Source of the DNA: Egibacteraceae bacterium
GTDB lineage: Bacteria > Actinomycetota > Nitriliruptoria > Euzebyales > Egibacteraceae
Reading direction: 5' to 3'
Length of the DNA stretch: 64,000 nt
NCBI GenBank assembly: GCA_030447925.1
Contig: JAUJNX010000010.1
Coordinates: forward strand, 113,948 to 177,947
A program made the translations under genes and the position numbers. The notes under the pieces are model-generated. The model did no database searches. It saw only the letters and a program-made list of their open reading frames with translations, and was not told the DNA's origin. Shown piece after piece: positions 26,044 through 37,004 of this stretch. Each line of letters opens with the position of its first letter. Positions within the stretch are counted from its first letter, which is position 1.

Positions 26044-26441
26044 CCGACGACGACGGCCTGCGGATCGGCCAGGCGGCGGCCCTGCTGGGCGTGAGCGTCG
26101 ACACGCTGCGGCGCTGGGGCGACGAGGGCCGCCTCGCCCTGGTCCGCAGCGGCGGCGGCCAGCGCCTGGTGCCCGTCGCCGAGGTGCAGCGCCTGCTCGC
26201 CGAGCGCACCACCCCGCAGACGCCCACGGTCGCCTCGTCGGCCCGCAACCAGTTCGACGCCCTGGTCACCAGGGTCGTGCGCGGCGCCGCCGCCGCCACC
26301 GTCGAGATGCAGGCCGGCCCCCACCGCCTCGTCGCCCTCACCACCGCCGAGAGCGTCGACGAGCTGGGGCTGGCGCCGGGCGTCCGCGTCATCGCCTCGG
26401 TGAAGTCCACCAGCGTGGTGGTCGGGCTGCCCGCGTCCTGA
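26040..26441 (+). CDS. HTH-TOBE molybdate-responsive DNA-binding protein
   Basis: A 133-residue fusion of a MerR/excisionase-type helix-turn-helix (residues 6-50; IGQAAALLGVSVDTLRRWG) with a C-terminal TOBE/Mop domain (about 65-133; NQFDALVTRVVRG). TOBE domains bind molybdate or tungstate, so the protein probably senses Mo. GTG start overlaps the nudC stop by 4 nt. Candidate regulator of modABC and the molybdoenzyme locus (inference from domain content). A strong hairpin follows 24 bp after the stop. Confidence 0.85.
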   Translation: MTDDDGLRIGQAAALLGVSVDTLRRWGDEGRLALVRSGGGQRLVPVAEVQRLLAERTTPQTPTVASSARNQFDALVTRVVRGAAAATVEMQAGPHRLVALTTAESVDELGLAPGVRVIASVKSTSVVVGLPAS

Positions 26442-26465
26442 CGGCCGGGTGCGGCCAGGGGTAGC

Positions 26466-26481
26466 TCCCCCGGCCGGGGGA
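26466..26481 (+). terminator. Perfect 16-bp palindrome after HTH-TOBE gene
   Basis: TCCCCCGGCCGGGGGA is fully self-complementary and lies 24 bp after the stop of the M16-M16-nudC-TOBE operon, before the DUF1206 ribosome site. It is a candidate rho-independent-like terminator, with no T-tract. Confidence 0.55.
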
Positions 26482-26518
26482 ACCGTGTGCGCCTGACCGT
26501 CCACACCGGAGGTGCGAG

Positions 26519-27337
26519 ATGTCCGGAACCGCCCGCCGCGCCCGCTCACAACCGGACCGTGGGGTCCTCGTCGACCGCCTCGGGCGGCTCGGCCTGATCG
26601 CCAAGGGCGTGCTCTACGTCGTGGTGGCTGTCCTGGCCCTGCAGGCGGCGACCGGCTCCGGCGGCCAGACCACCGGGCAGGAGGGCGCGATCCAGACGAT
26701 CGCGCGCCAGCCGTTGGGCACGGTGCTGCTCGTGCTGCTCGCGATGGGGCTGCTCGGCTACGCGGTCTGGCGGTTCGCGCAGGCCGCGTTCGACACGGGC
26801 CGGGAGTCCGGCACGAAGGGCACGGTGGAGCGGGTGTCGTTCGCCCTGCGCGGGGCGTTCTACGTGACCCTGTTCCTGTTCACCGTGCGGGTGCTCACCG
26901 GCGGCGGCGGGGGCGGCGGGCAGGACGCCGGCGGTTTGCTCGGTCTGCCGCTGGGCCGGTGGCTGGTCGGCCTGGCGGGGCTGGTGGCCATCGGCGTGGG
27001 GCTGTACCAGGGCTACAAGGCCGCGCGGCGCGACTTCCTGAAGCACCTGGACACCGCGCGGATGTCGGCGTCGCAGCGGCGCTGGGCGGAGCGGCTGGGG
27101 ATCCTGGGCCTCGCCGCGCGCATGGTCGTGTTCGTGCTGATCGGTTGGTTCCTGGTCCGGGCGGCCGTACAGTTCGACCCGGCGCAGCCGGTCGGGCTGG
27201 ACGCGGCGCTCGGCGAGCTCGCGACCGGCCCGGGCGGGGTCTGGGCCCTGGGCATCGTGGCCGCCGGGCTGCTGGCCTACGGGGTGTTCTGCATCGCCGT
27301 CCTGGCCCGCTTCGGTCGCCTGCGCAGCATGGACTGA
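26519..27337 (+). CDS. DUF1206 membrane protein
   Basis: A 272-residue integral membrane protein with six hydrophobic segments arranged as three related pairs, each starting with an Arg-Gly/Ala-Leu motif (RLGLIAKGVLYVVVAVLAL, RGAFYVTLFLF, RMVVFVLIGWFLV). This repeat pattern defines DUF1206. Function unknown. A Gly-rich loop (about 127-136) separates the second pair. ATG start follows GGAGG by 7 nt. It precedes sbcD by 14 bp, perhaps in one transcript. Confidence 0.88.
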   Translation: MSGTARRARSQPDRGVLVDRLGRLGLIAKGVLYVVVAVLALQAATGSGGQTTGQEGAIQTIARQPLGTVLLVLLAMGLLGYAVWRFAQAAFDTGRESGTKGTVERVSFALRGAFYVTLFLFTVRVLTGGGGGGGQDAGGLLGLPLGRWLVGLAGLVAIGVGLYQGYKAARRDFLKHLDTARMSASQRRWAERLGILGLAARMVVFVLIGWFLVRAAVQFDPAQPVGLDAALGELATGPGGVWALGIVAAGLLAYGVFCIAVLARFGRLRSMD

Positions 27338-27351
27338 CCGACGGGAGGGTT

Positions 27352-28560
27352 GTGCGGCTGCTGCACACCGCCGACTGGCACCTGGGCCGCACCACCTACG
27401 GCGAGCCGCGCGCGCCCGACCACGACGTCGTGCTCGACGAGGTCATCGCCATCGCCCGGGCCGAGCGGCCCGACCTCATCGTCCACAGCGGGGACGTCTT
27501 CGACGCGGTGCGCCCCGCCTACCCCGACCTGCACCGCGGGGTGGGGGCGCTGCAGGAGCTCGCGGCGGTCGCGCCGGTCGTCGTGCTCTGCGGCAACCAC
27601 GACTCGCCCGCGCTGTTCCGCCTGATGGGACGTCTCCTGGCGGACCGGCTGCCGCTGCGCTTCGTCGACCCCGACGCCGCGGGCGTCCTCGCCTTCCCCG
27701 CGGGCGACGGGACGGTGCGGGTCGGGGCGCTGCCCTTCGTCCACGCCAACCGCACGATCTCGGCCTGGGAGGACCCGGGCAGCTGGCACCGCCGCTACAC
27801 CGACCGGCTGCGCGACCTGCTCGGCGGGATGGGCGCGGCCCTGCGCGACGGCGCCGACCCGGACCGCGACGTGCTGGTGCTCGCCGCGCACCTGCACACC
27901 GGCGGCGCGCGCTTCTCCGGCAGCGAGCGCCCCGTCCACGTCACCGACACCTACGCCGCCGACGCGCGCGACCTGCCCCCCGTGGCCTACGCCGCGTTCG
28001 GGCACATCCACCGGCCCCAGCCGGTGCCCGGGCGCGTCGCCGGCCGCTACGCCGGGGCGATCCTGCCCATGGACTTCGGCGAGGCCGGGGAGCGCAAGGA
28101 GGTCGTCCTGGTCGACGTCGCCCCCGGCCGGGCCGCCCGGATCACGCCGGTGCCGCTGTCCGGCGGGCGCCCGCTCGTGCGCCTCGAGGGCACGCTGGAG
28201 CAGCTGCGGCTGGAGGCGGCGGGCGTGAAGCAGGCGCTCGCCCTGGTGACCGTCCACAGCGACGACCGCATCCCCGACCTGTCGGAGCGGGTCCGCGACC
28301 TGCTGCCCGACGCCGTGGTGCTGGAGGTCGCCGAGCACGCCGCCTCGCGCCGCCTGACCGTGATCGAGGGCGAGGCCGCCGCGGCCGCGGAGGCCGGCGT
28401 GGTGGAGACCTTCCGCGACTACCTCCGCGAGGAGGGCACCCGCGGCGCCGCCGCGGACCGGGTGCTGGCGACCTTCGCGACCCTGCTGGCGGCCGTCGAG
28501 CAGGAGGAGCCGGCGACGTTCCCCGAGGAGCGGCTCCTGCCCGGGGGCGACGCCCCATGA
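27352..28560 (+). CDS. sbcD: Exonuclease SbcD (Mre11-type)
   Basis: A 402-residue metallophosphoesterase nuclease that works with SbcC on hairpins and DNA ends. Motifs in order: HTADWHLG, VHSGDVFD, CGNHD, AAHLHTGG and FGHIHRPQ, carrying the Asp/His/Asn set that binds two Mn ions. A C-terminal capping domain follows. GTG start has GGGAGG about 7 nt upstream. sbcC begins 10 nt downstream. Confidence 0.96.
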   Translation: MRLLHTADWHLGRTTYGEPRAPDHDVVLDEVIAIARAERPDLIVHSGDVFDAVRPAYPDLHRGVGALQELAAVAPVVVLCGNHDSPALFRLMGRLLADRLPLRFVDPDAAGVLAFPAGDGTVRVGALPFVHANRTISAWEDPGSWHRRYTDRLRDLLGGMGAALRDGADPDRDVLVLAAHLHTGGARFSGSERPVHVTDTYAADARDLPPVAYAAFGHIHRPQPVPGRVAGRYAGAILPMDFGEAGERKEVVLVDVAPGRAARITPVPLSGGRPLVRLEGTLEQLRLEAAGVKQALALVTVHSDDRIPDLSERVRDLLPDAVVLEVAEHAASRRLTVIEGEAAAAAEAGVVETFRDYLREEGTRGAAADRVLATFATLLAAVEQEEPATFPEERLLPGGDAP

Positions 28561-28570
28561 GCGTGCACAC

Positions 28571-31500
28571 ATGAGGCCGCTGGTCCTGACCCTGGCGGGG
28601 CTGCGCAGCTACCGCGCCGAGCAGCGCGTCGACCTGTCCGACGCCGGGCTGCTCGCCGTGGTCGGGGAGACCGGCGCCGGCAAGTCCTCGCTGCTGGAGG
28701 CGCTGTGCGTCGCGCTGTACGGCGCCTGCACCTGGGACGCCAAGTCGGTGAAGCCGCTGATCGCCGACGGCGCCGAGACGCTGCGCGTGTCGCTGACCTT
28801 CACCGCCGAGGGCCAGACCTGGACGGCGACGCGCGCGGCGTCGCGCGGGCCCAACCCGCCGCCGATCCACCTGCTGGAGTGCCACGACGACGGTCGCCGA
28901 TGGGACCAGGCGCTGGCCGTCAACGCCCAGGTGCGCCGCCTGGTCGGGCTGGACTACCACGCGTTCCTGCGGGCGGTCGTGCTGCCCCAGGGCCGCTTCC
29001 AGCTGCTGCTCCAGGCCACCGGCGCGGAGCGCACCGCGATCCTCAAGGGCATCTTCCGGCTGGACGCGCTCGCGGCGGCGCGCGAGCAGGCCGGCGCCAC
29101 GGCCGCGCGCCTGCGCCCGCCGCTGTCGGCCCTGCGCGCGCGGCGGGCCCTGCCGCCCGACCCGGCGGCCGCCGCCGCGGGCGCCGCGGACCGCCTGGCC
29201 GCCGCCCGCGCGGCCACCGCGTCGCTGCGCACCGCCGCCGACGAGCTGGCCGCGACCACCGCCGCGGGCGCGGCCGCCCTGCGCACCGCCGAGCAGGCCG
29301 GGGCGGCCGCCGCGCTCCTGGACCGCGCCCTCGCGGACCTCGGCGACCGCGCCGCCCTGCTGGACGGGCTGGCCGACCGCGAGCGCGCGCTGGCCGACGA
29401 GCGCGCGGCCCGCGACGCCGAGCGCGCCGCCCTGCGGACGCGGGAGCAGGAGCTGGCCGGCGCCGCGGGCGACGGGGACCCCGCCGCGGCGCGGCGCACC
29501 CTGGAGCGGCTGGCCGCGGAGCTCCCGCGCCTCGCCGCCGAGCGGCGCGCGGGCCGACGCCGCGGACGCCGAGGCAGCGGCCCGCACGGCGGACCTGGCC
29601 GCCGCGCGCGCGCGGCGGCGGACGGCGCCGAGGCGGCGGCGGAGGACGCCGAGGGGGTGCTCGCGCGCCACCGCGCCACCCACGAGGCCGCCGTGCCGGC
29701 CGCGGCGGCGGCCCGCGAGGCCGTGGGCGCGGCCCGGCGGGCGACCGCGCGCGCGCGGAGGCCGCCGCGGCGGTGGCCGCGGGCGCCGACGAGGCCGCCG
29801 CCGCGGCCGCCGCGGCCGAACGCGCGGCAGCGGTGCACGGCCGCGCGGCGAGCGCCCTGGACGCCGCCCGCCGGGAGGAGGCCGCCGCCCACGCCGCCGC
29901 GCACGCCGCCCCCGGCGAGCCCTGCCCGGTCTGCGCCCGCCCGCTCCCCGCCGGCTTCACCGCGCCCGCCGCCCCGGCGCTGGCGGCCGCGGAGGCGGAG
30001 CGCGCCGCGGCGCCGCGGCCGACCGGGCGGCCCGCGACCGCGCCGCGAGCGCCCGCGCCCACCTCGCCGCCGCCGGGGCCACCCTCCGCCGCGCCGACGC
30101 GGCCCTGGCGGCGGCGACCGGGGCGGTCGACGACCTCCTCCCCCCGCCCCGCCGGGGAACCGGCCCGGGGGCGCCGAGGACGGGCCGGACTGGGACGGGC
30201 GGCTGGCGGCCCTGGCGGCGCGGGTCGCGCCGCCGCGGCGCAGCGCGCGGCTGCGGAGCAGGCGGCCACGGCCGCGCGGGCGGCGGCCGTGCGCGCGGCG
30301 GCCCGCGTGGAGGCGGACCGCCTCGCGGGCGAGCGGCTGGCCGCCGAGGCCGGACGCCTGCGCGCCGCGGCCGACGCCGCCGCAGCCCGGGTGGCCGCCG
30401 ACGCGGCGGCGCTGCCGCCGGACCTGCGCCCGGCGCTCCTCCCGGCGCCCGCGGCGGTGGCCGCGCTGCTCGCCGAAGCCCGGCGGCGCGAGGAGGAGGC
30501 GGCGCGGCGGCGCGCGCCCTCGCCGACGTCCGCGCCGCCCTGTCCGCCCTGGCGGAGACCTACCGCGACCTCGCCGACCGCCGTCGCCGCGAGGTCGACG
30601 ACCCACTGGCCGCGGCCGCACGGCGCCTGACCGTCCTGGACGCCCGCACCCGCGACGCCCTCGCCCTCCCCCTGCCCCCGCCGACGCCGACGCCGACGAC
30701 GCCGACGCGGCGGGCGAGGCCGCGGGCGCGGCGCCGGTCGCGCCGGAAGCGCCACCCGCGCTCGCCTCCGCGCCCGCGGTGGCCGCCTGGGCGGGCGCGC
30801 TGACGGCGGTCGCGCGGCAGGCGCGGGCGCGCTGCGGGGGCGCCGCGCGGGACGCCGCCGCAGCGGCGGCGCGGACGGACGCCGCGGCCCGCGCCGTGCT
30901 CGACCGCGCCGGGGTGGCCGACGAGGCGGCGCTGCGCGACGCGCTGGCGGGCGCGAGCGCGGCGGCGGCGCGGGCGGCGCAGGAGCGCGCCGCCGCCGAG
31001 CGCGACCGCCTGGGCGCCGCCGACCTCGATGACCGCATCGCCCGGGTCGCCCCGCTGGCCGACGCCCTGGACGACCTCGGCGCGCTGCTGACCGACGGGC
31101 GCTTCGTCGGCTACCTGGTCGCCCGCCGCCAGCGCGCGCTGCTGGCCGTCGCCTCCGACCTGCTCGGCCAGATGACCGCCGCGCGCTTCGGCTTCACCCA
31201 GGACTTCACCGTCGTGGACCGGCTGTCGGGGCAGGCGCGCACGACCCGGACGCTGTCGGGCGGGGAGACCTTCCTCGCCAGCCTCGCGCTGGCGCTGGCC
31301 CTGGTGGAACTTGCCGGCCGCGGCGGCGGGCGGCTCGAGGCGCTGTTCCTCGACGAGGGCTTCGGGTCCCTGGACGCCAACGCGCTCGCCGAGGCCCTCG
31401 ACGCGCTGGGCCGCCAGGCGTCCGGCGGCCGGCTGGTGGCCGTCGTGAGCCACCTGCGCGCCATCGCGGAGGGCTTCGAGGACGTCCTGCACGTCACCCA

Positions 31501-31591
31501 GACCCCGACGGGCAGCCAGGCGCGGCGGCTGCGCGGCCCGGAGCTCGCCGGCCTGCTGGACGAGGACGCCCGCGCGGGACTGCTGACCTGA
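28571..31591 (+). CDS. sbcC: Exonuclease SbcC (Rad50-type), multiple frameshifts
   Basis: A Rad50-type SMC ATPase partner of SbcD. The N-terminus has Walker [10 protein letters not shown] and the Q-loop [10 protein letters not shown]; the C-terminus has the signature [17 protein letters not shown] and Walker [13 protein letters not shown]. Both ends lie in one frame. The Ala/Arg-rich coiled-coil middle (about 29550-30690) switches frame at least five times, and the zinc hook CPVC (about 29924-29935) is in another frame. Because both ends stay intact and in frame, consensus indels in GC runs are more likely than a pseudogene. True length is about 1000 residues. Confidence 0.85.
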   Translation: MRPLVLTLAGLRSYRAEQRVDLSDAGLLAVVGETGAGKSSLLEALCVALYGACTWDAKSVKPLIADGAETLRVSLTFTAEGQTWTATRAASRGPNPPPIHLLECHDDGRRWDQALAVNAQVRRLVGLDYHAFLRAVVLPQGRFQLLLQATGAERTAILKGIFRLDALAAAREQAGATAARLRPPLSALRARRALPPDPAAAAAGAADRLAAARAATASLRTAADELAATTAAGAAALRTAEQAGAAAALLDRALADLGDRAALLDGLADRERALADERAARDAERAALRTREQELAGAAGDGDPAAARRTLERLAAELPRLAAERRAGRRRGRRGSGPHGGPGRRARAAADGAEAAAEDAEGVLARHRATHEAAVPAAAAAREAVGAARRATARARRPPRRWPRAPTRPPPRPPRPNARQRCTAARRAPWTPPAGRRPPPTPPRTPPPASPARSAPARSPPASPRPPPRRWRPRRRSAPRRRGRPGGPRPRRERPRPPRRRRGHPPPRRRGPGGGDRGGRRPPPPAPPGNRPGGAEDGPDWDGRLAALAARVAPPRRSARLRSRRPRPRGRRPCARRPAWRRTASRASGWPPRPDACAPRPTPPQPGWPPTRRRCRRTCARRSSRRPRRWPRCSPKPGGARRRRRGGARPRRRPRRPVRPGGDLPRPRRPPSPRGRRPTGRGRTAPDRPGRPHPRRPRPPPAPADADADDADAAGEAAGAAPVAPEAPPALASAPAVAAWAGALTAVARQARARCGGAARDAAAAAARTDAAARAVLDRAGVADEAALRDALAGASAAAARAAQERAAAERDRLGAADLDDRIARVAPLADALDDLGALLTDGRFVGYLVARRQRALLAVASDLLGQMTAARFGFTQDFTVVDRLSGQARTTRTLSGGETFLASLALALALVELAGRGGGRLEALFLDEGFGSLDANALAEALDALGRQASGGRLVAVVSHLRAIAEGFEDVLHVTQTPTGSQARRLRGPELAGLLDEDARAGLLT

Positions 31592-31666
31592 CGGGAACCG
31601 GCGGGGCGGCGGCGGCGTCCAACCGCCGACGGGGCCGCCGCGGCCCCCGGCACGGGAGAGGGTGCG

Positions 31667-33745
31667 ATGCGCGGACGGACGGTGCTGGCGGCGGTGGTCG
31701 CCCTCGCGGTCGTGGCGGGGCTGGCGGGGTTCGCGGGCTATGCGCTGGGCCGGGGCGACCGCGCCGGCGGCCCGGTCCCGCCCGCCGCGGAGGGTCCGGG
31801 CGACGCCGACCTCGTCCTGGCGTCCGCGCTGCAGCCCTTCGACGACTGCGACGGGCTGCTCGCCTGGTACCGCGACAACGCGCTGGAGCAGGTTGGCCCC
31901 TACGGTCTGGACGGCGGGTACGGCACCGCGGTCTCCGGCGCGGCCGCGTCGACCGATGCCGCCGTCGGGCGCGCCGGCGCCGCCGCCGAGGAGGGGCTGA
32001 CCGCCGAGGCCGCCGCACCCGCCGACGCCGCCGCACCCGTGGGCCCAAGCGCCACCGGCACCAACGTGCAGGAGGCCGGCGTCGACGAGCCGGACGTGGT
32101 GAAGACCGACGGGGAGCGCGCGTTCGTCGCCGCCGCCGGCGCCCTCCAGGTCGTCGACGTCGGGGACGGCGACCCCCGCGTGGTCGGCTCGGTCGACCTC
32201 CCCGACGGCGACCACGAGCTGCTCCTGGACGGCGACCGCGTGCTGGTCCTCGGCCGCCGCTACGGCGCCGTCGTCCCGTTCGCCCTCGAGGAGCGGTCGG
32301 CGCCCGCCGCGCAGGGGCCCGTGTCGGTGCTGACCCTGGTCGACGTCGCCGACCCCGCCGCCCCCGCGATCCTGCGCAGCGTGGAGCTGGACGGCGACTA
32401 CCGCTCGGCCCGGCTCGCGGACGGGACGGTGCGCATCGTCGTCGACACCCCGCCGACCGCGCTGCCGTTCGTCGCCCCGGAGGTCGGCGGCCTGCGCGCC
32501 GAGCGCGAGGCCACACAGCGCAACCGCGAGGTGGTCCGCGCGGCCACGCTCGAGGACTGGCTGCCGTGGGCGGTCACCACCGACGCCGACGGGCGCACCG
32601 TGGACGAGGGGCCGCTGCTGGACTGCGACCAGGTCCGCCGCCCCCCGGCGTTCGCGGGGCTGTCGACGCTGTCGGTCCTGTCCGTGGACCTCGCCGCCGG
32701 TCTGGAGCTCGGCGGCGGCACCGGGGTGGTCGCGCGCGGCGAGACCGTCTACGCCTCGCCCGACACCCTCTACGTCGGGACCACCACCTGGGACCCCGAG
32801 GGCCGCGCCGCCACCAGCACCGACCTGCACGCCTTCGACCTGTCCGACCCGCGCGCCGCTCCCTACCGCGGGTCGGGGTCCGTCGCCGGGCGGCTGCTCA
32901 ACCAGTACGCGCTGTCCGAGCACGAGGGCCACCTGCGCGTCGCGGTCACCGAGGAAGGCGACGGCGACGAGCCGTCCCAGAGCGCCGTCGTGGTGCTCGC
33001 CGCGGAGGGCGGCCAGCTCGTCGAGGTCGGGCGCGCCGGCGGGCTGGGGCTGACCGAGACGATCCGGTCGGTCCGCTTCCTCGGCGACCTCGGCGTGGTG
33101 GTCACCTTCCGCCAGACCGACCCGCTCTACACCCTGGACCTGTCGGACCCCCGCGACCCGCGGGTCGCGGGCGAGCTGAAGATCACCGGCTACTCGGCCT
33201 ACCTGCACCCCGTCGGCGACGGGCGCCTGCTGGGCGTCGGCCAGGACGCCACCGAGGACGGCACGATCACCGGGGTGCAGGCGTCGCTGTTCGACGTCAG
33301 CGACCCGGCCGCGCCGGCGCGGCTGGACCAGGTGACCTTCGGGCAGGGCAGCGCCGCGGTGGAGTGGGACCCGCGCGCGTTCCTCTACTGGCCCGACACC
33401 GCGCTGGCGGTCGTGCCGGTCGAGCTGTGGTCGCCCCCCACCGAGCAGGCGCCGCCCGGGCGGGAGCCGGTCGAGGAGCTGCCGATCGGCCAGGGCTTCG
33501 CCGGCGCGGTCGGGCTGCGCGTGACCGGCGACGGCCTGGAGGAGACCGCGCGCATCAGCCACGACCCCGTCGCGGCCCCCGGGTCCGCCCCGGCACCGGG
33601 GTCGTCCCCCGCCCTCGGTTCCCCCGCCGACCCGATCCGCCGCGCCCTGGTCGTGGGCGACGTGCTCTACACCGTCGGCAGCGCGTCGATCCGGGCGGCC
33701 GACCTCGACGACCTGGAGCCGCGCGGTCTGGCCGCCTTCGAGTGA
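31667..33745 (+). CDS. Secreted/membrane-anchored beta-propeller protein
   Basis: A 692-residue protein with an N-terminal signal-anchor (about 6-28) and the beta-propeller-domain family signature [18 protein letters not shown] at about 125. Repeats of the form [25 protein letters not shown] and [15 protein letters not shown] mark propeller blades. A Pro/Ala-rich segment lies near the C-terminus. Family proteins are extracellular and mostly uncharacterised in bacteria. ATG start preceded by GAGAGGG. It converges with the SMP-30 gene with only 4 bp between stops. Confidence 0.9.
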   Translation: MRGRTVLAAVVALAVVAGLAGFAGYALGRGDRAGGPVPPAAEGPGDADLVLASALQPFDDCDGLLAWYRDNALEQVGPYGLDGGYGTAVSGAAASTDAAVGRAGAAAEEGLTAEAAAPADAAAPVGPSATGTNVQEAGVDEPDVVKTDGERAFVAAAGALQVVDVGDGDPRVVGSVDLPDGDHELLLDGDRVLVLGRRYGAVVPFALEERSAPAAQGPVSVLTLVDVADPAAPAILRSVELDGDYRSARLADGTVRIVVDTPPTALPFVAPEVGGLRAEREATQRNREVVRAATLEDWLPWAVTTDADGRTVDEGPLLDCDQVRRPPAFAGLSTLSVLSVDLAAGLELGGGTGVVARGETVYASPDTLYVGTTTWDPEGRAATSTDLHAFDLSDPRAAPYRGSGSVAGRLLNQYALSEHEGHLRVAVTEEGDGDEPSQSAVVVLAAEGGQLVEVGRAGGLGLTETIRSVRFLGDLGVVVTFRQTDPLYTLDLSDPRDPRVAGELKITGYSAYLHPVGDGRLLGVGQDATEDGTITGVQASLFDVSDPAAPARLDQVTFGQGSAAVEWDPRAFLYWPDTALAVVPVELWSPPTEQAPPGREPVEELPIGQGFAGAVGLRVTGDGLEETARISHDPVAAPGSAPAPGSSPALGSPADPIRRALVVGDVLYTVGSASIRAADLDDLEPRGLAAFE

Positions 33746-33749
33746 CCGC

Positions 33750-34724
33750 TCAGGCGCCCCAGTGGGCCAGGGGCAGCCCGGGGACGGGCGCGCGGAACGT
33801 CGGCAGGGAGGGCATGGCCAGCGAGCCGACGTGCACGGTGCGCAGGTCGTCCCCGGCGAAGCAGATGCTGGTGGGGAACTGCAGCGCCGGGCCGGCGCAG
33901 GCGGCCATGTGGTCCGGGGTGACCGTGCCGGCGGCCTGGGCGTCCAGGAACCCCTGCAGGGCGTCCTCACGCGGGTCCTCGAGCACGACGTGCCAGTCCC
34001 CGTCCGGGGTGATGACGCCGATGCCGTTGCGCACGACGGTGGTGACCCAGCAGTTCCCGGCGGCGTCGAAGGCGAAGCCGTCCACGAACGGTGCGCGCCC
34101 CGGCAGCGGGTCGGGGCCGTGGACCTCCGGCTCGCCCAGGCTGCCGTCCGGCGCGACGCGGTAGCGCAGGATCCGCCCGCGCATGGTCTCCGCGACGTAG
34201 AGCCACTCCTCCGCGGCGTCCAGGCGGGCCTCGTTGGTCCCGACGATGCCGTCGGCGACGACGCGGGCGCCGCGCTCGTCGACCAGCACGATGAAGCCGT
34301 CGGGGCGGGGGCTCGCGGCCGCGGGCCACCAGTGCTCCTCGCGGGTCAGGCAGGTGATCCACAGGCGCCCGCGCGAGTCGAACCACGGGAAGTTCGCCGA
34401 GGTCAGCCGCAGCCCGTCGACCTGCTCCAGCATGGTGGAGACGCGGCCGTCCCGGGTCATCGCCTGCACCCGGCCCAGCGCGATGTTGGCGGTGACCAGG
34501 GTCCCGTCCGGCGCGATCGCCAGGCCGTTGGGCTCGCCGCCCCAGCCGGTGAACAGCCGCTGCGCCCCGCCCGGGAGGATCCGGGTGGCGCCGCCGCGGC
34601 CGTCGGACGCCCACAGGGTGCCGTCGCGCTCGGCGACCACCGACTCCGGGCGGACCAGGTCGACGCCCACGCGGTCCAGCTGCGCGGGGTCCAGCGTGAA
34701 CTCCCGCACCGGCACGTCGACCAC
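33750..34724 (-). CDS. SMP-30/gluconolactonase-like protein
   Basis: A 324-residue six-bladed propeller of the SMP-30/gluconolactonase/LRE superfamily, whose members hydrolyse lactones using a divalent metal. Family features include RPESVVAERDGTLWASDGRGG, FTGWGGEPNGLAI, NEARLDAAEEWLYVAET and DGFAFDAAGNCWVTT. The GTG start is preceded by GGGAGG. It sits convergent to the beta-propeller gene and divergent from an MFS gene. Cytosolic by absence of a signal. Substrate unknown. Confidence 0.88.
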   Translation of the reverse strand: MVDVPVREFTLDPAQLDRVGVDLVRPESVVAERDGTLWASDGRGGATRILPGGAQRLFTGWGGEPNGLAIAPDGTLVTANIALGRVQAMTRDGRVSTMLEQVDGLRLTSANFPWFDSRGRLWITCLTREEHWWPAAASPRPDGFIVLVDERGARVVADGIVGTNEARLDAAEEWLYVAETMRGRILRYRVAPDGSLGEPEVHGPDPLPGRAPFVDGFAFDAAGNCWVTTVVRNGIGVITPDGDWHVVLEDPREDALQGFLDAQAAGTVTPDHMAACAGPALQFPTSICFAGDDLRTVHVGSLAMPSLPTFRAPVPGLPLAHWGA

Positions 34725-34806
34725 GCGGACCTCCCGTCCCGGCGGGCCGCGGCACCCGCCACCCAGCGAGTATGGCAGCCACCCGCCGCGCGGCTACCGT
34801 GCCGGC

Positions 34807-36041
34807 GTGCGCGAGGAGACGGCGGGACAGGACGGGGCGCGACCTGCGGAGCGCGACGGCGGGCTGCGGGCGCTGTGGGCCGTGCCGGGCTGGCGGCGGT
34901 GGGTGCTCGCGTCGTTCCTGGCCCGCCTGCCGCTGACCATGACCCTGCTCGCCCTCCAGCTCGCGGGCCAGGAGGCGACCGGGTCGCTCGGCGTGGGGGC
35001 GGTGCTCGCGGGCGTCGCGACGGGCACCAGCGGCCTGGCGGCGACGCTGCGCGGGCGCGGGCTGGACCGCGGCGAGCTGCGCGGCGGCCTCCAGCGCGCG
35101 CCGCCGGTACCGCCGCGGCCTTCCTCGCCCAGGCGGCCGCCCTGGCCCTCGACGCCCCCGTCGCGGTCCTGTTCGTCCTCGCCGCGGTCCAGGGGGTCGT
35201 CGGCGCCGCGGTGCAGGGCGGCTTCGGGCACTGCTCACGCCGGTCGTCCCGCGGGCGCTGCTCGCGCGCGGCAGCACCCTGGACGCGGTGTTCGTCGAGG
35301 CGGCCTTCGTCGCCGGCCCCGCCCTCGCCGGGGTGCTGGCGCTGGTCATCGGGGCGCAGGGGGTGCTGGTGGCCATGGCCGCCGCGGCGCTGGCCGCCGC
35401 CGTGGTCACCGGGGGCCTGCCGCGGGTGCCGCCGGCCCCGCCGGGCGGGAGCGCCGCGGCGCCGTGGCGGTCCCGCGCCGCCCTGGCGGTCTACGCCCTG
35501 ACCCTCGCCGCCGGCCTGGCCCTGGGGATGCTGGAGTCCAGCGTCGCCGCGCTGGCCGAGGACCTGGGCGTGGCGGCCGCGCTGGCCGGTCCCCTGCTGA
35601 CCCTGACCGCCGTGGGCAGCGGCGTCGGGGGATCGTGGCGGCCGCGCGGATCACGACCGGCGGGGCCGTCGTCGTCCCCGCCGCGGCGCTGTTCGCCGCC
35701 ATGGCGGTGCTGCTGCTGCCCGTCGCCGCCGCGCCGTCGGTCGCGCTCCTGGGCGTGGCGCTGTTCCTGGTCGGGATCCCGATCGCGCCGCTCAACGCGC
35801 TGGGCGCGCTGCGGCTGCAGGCCAGCATCGACCCGGGCCGCCAGGCGGAGGGCTTCGCCACCTTCACCGCGGCGGTCCTGATCGGGGCCGGGATGGGCCA
35901 GGCGCTGACGGGTGCGCTGCTGGCCCCCTGGGGCCGCGCGGGCTGCTGGCCGCGTCCGTGGCCGTGCCGCTGGCCGCGGCGGCGGCGCTGGCCGCCGCCG
36001 CGCTGCGGCGGACCGCCCCGCGCGCCTCGCCCGGCGGCTGA
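34807..36041 (+). CDS. MFS transporter, multiple frameshifts
   Basis: A major-facilitator protein of about 410 residues with roughly twelve hydrophobic segments. Readable blocks are RRWVLASFLARLPLTMTLLAL, FLAQAAALALDAPVAVLFVLA, TLDAVFVEAAFVAGPALAG and LFLVGIPIAPLNALGALRLQ. The frame changes near 35100, 35232, 35625 and 35932, each a likely missing G or C. The GTG start follows a TACCGT box (34795-34800) by 6 nt, suggesting a leaderless message. Likely drug or metabolite efflux; substrate unknown. Confidence 0.8.
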
Positions 36042-36058
36042 CGGGGCGAGGGACCGCG

Positions 36059-36356
36059 CTACGCGGCGTCGCCGGGGGCGGTGACGGCACCGGTTGCGGG
36101 GGCCGGGGCGGCGGCGCAGGCCCGCGGCGCGCAGGCGGGTCACCAGCTCCGCCCCGGAGACGGGCAGGGCGCCGCGGCGGATCGCCTCCTCGCGCACCTC
36201 GGTGGGCACGTCGTAGTGGTCGCCCTGGAACCAGGCGCGGCGCAGGCCGAGCGCGTCGGCGAACGCGTGCAGCTCGTCGTAGCTGGCGTCGGAGACCAGG
36301 TGCGCCCAGCGGCGCCCGCGCCAGCGCCAGATCGCCGGATCGACCAGGATGGCCAT
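36059..36356 (-). CDS. DUF4031 protein, probable frameshift near the C-terminus
   Basis: A small protein of about 98 residues with the DUF4031 pattern MAILVDPAIWRWRGRRW, LVSDASYDELHAFA, WFQGDHYDVP and GLRRRPGPRN. ATG at 36356. In the original frame no stop is reached before the MFS gene; a one-base shift near 36110 gives the ending PAPATGAVTAPGDAA and a TAG at 36059-36061. The end is therefore uncertain. Function unknown; His/Asp content suggests metal binding. Divergent from the HD-domain gene. Confidence 0.75.
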
Positions 36357-36383
36357 CGCGGAACCGTAGCGCGGGAGGGCGGG

Positions 36384-37004
36384 ATGGACTGGGACGAGGC
36401 GGTCGCCGCGGCGGGCGGGGACCCCGCCGCCGCGGGCGCGGTCCGGCGAGACCTGGCGGCCCGCTGGGCCGAACCCCACCGCGCTTACCACACCGCCGCG
36501 CACCTGGCCCACGTGCTGGCCGTCGTCGGGGAGCTGCGCGCCGCCGGCGAGCCGGTCGGCGACCTCGCCGCGGTGGTCCTGGCCACCTGGTACCACGACG
36601 CCGTCTACGACCCCCGCGCCGGGGACAACGAGGCCCGCAGCGCCGACCTCGCCCGGCGCGACCTCACCGGGCTGGGCGTGGGCGCCGACCGGGTCGACCG
36701 GGTCGCCGGCCTCGTGCTGGCCACCCGCGACCACCGGGCGGCGGACCCCGACGCCGCCGTCCTGGTCGATGCCGACCTGGCGATCCTGGCCGTCCCGGCG
36801 GGCGACTACGCCGCCTACGTCGCGGCGGTCCGCGCCGAGTACGGGTTCGTCCCAGAGGCGGCGTGGCGGGCGGGCCGGGCGGCGGTCCTGGCGGGCTTCC
36901 TCGCCCGCCCGCGCCTGTTCGCGACCGCGACCCAGCACGCCCGCGCCGACGCGGCGGCCCGTGCCAACCTCGCCGGGGAGCTCGCCGCCCTGCGCGCGGG
37001 GTGA
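36384..37004 (+). CDS. HD-domain predicted metal-dependent phosphohydrolase
   Basis: A 206-residue member of the HD superfamily annotated as predicted metal-dependent phosphohydrolase. Metal ligands visible: YHTAAH (His36/His40), WYHDAVYDP (His71-Asp72) and DADLAIL (Asp near 130). ATG has GGGAGGGCGG upstream. Some homologues act on nucleotides, but the substrate is unknown. Its start is 27 bp from the divergent DUF4031 gene. Confidence 0.88.
   Translation: MDWDEAVAAAGGDPAAAGAVRRDLAARWAEPHRAYHTAAHLAHVLAVVGELRAAGEPVGDLAAVVLATWYHDAVYDPRAGDNEARSADLARRDLTGLGVGADRVDRVAGLVLATRDHRAADPDAAVLVDADLAILAVPAGDYAAYVAAVRAEYGFVPEAAWRAGRAAVLAGFLARPRLFATATQHARADAAARANLAGELAALRAG

Noticed and set aside
28571..31591. 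Programmed frameshifting in sbcC
   Set aside because: Several shifts without slippery site or downstream structure, and the same type of break in unrelated genes; sequence error fits better.
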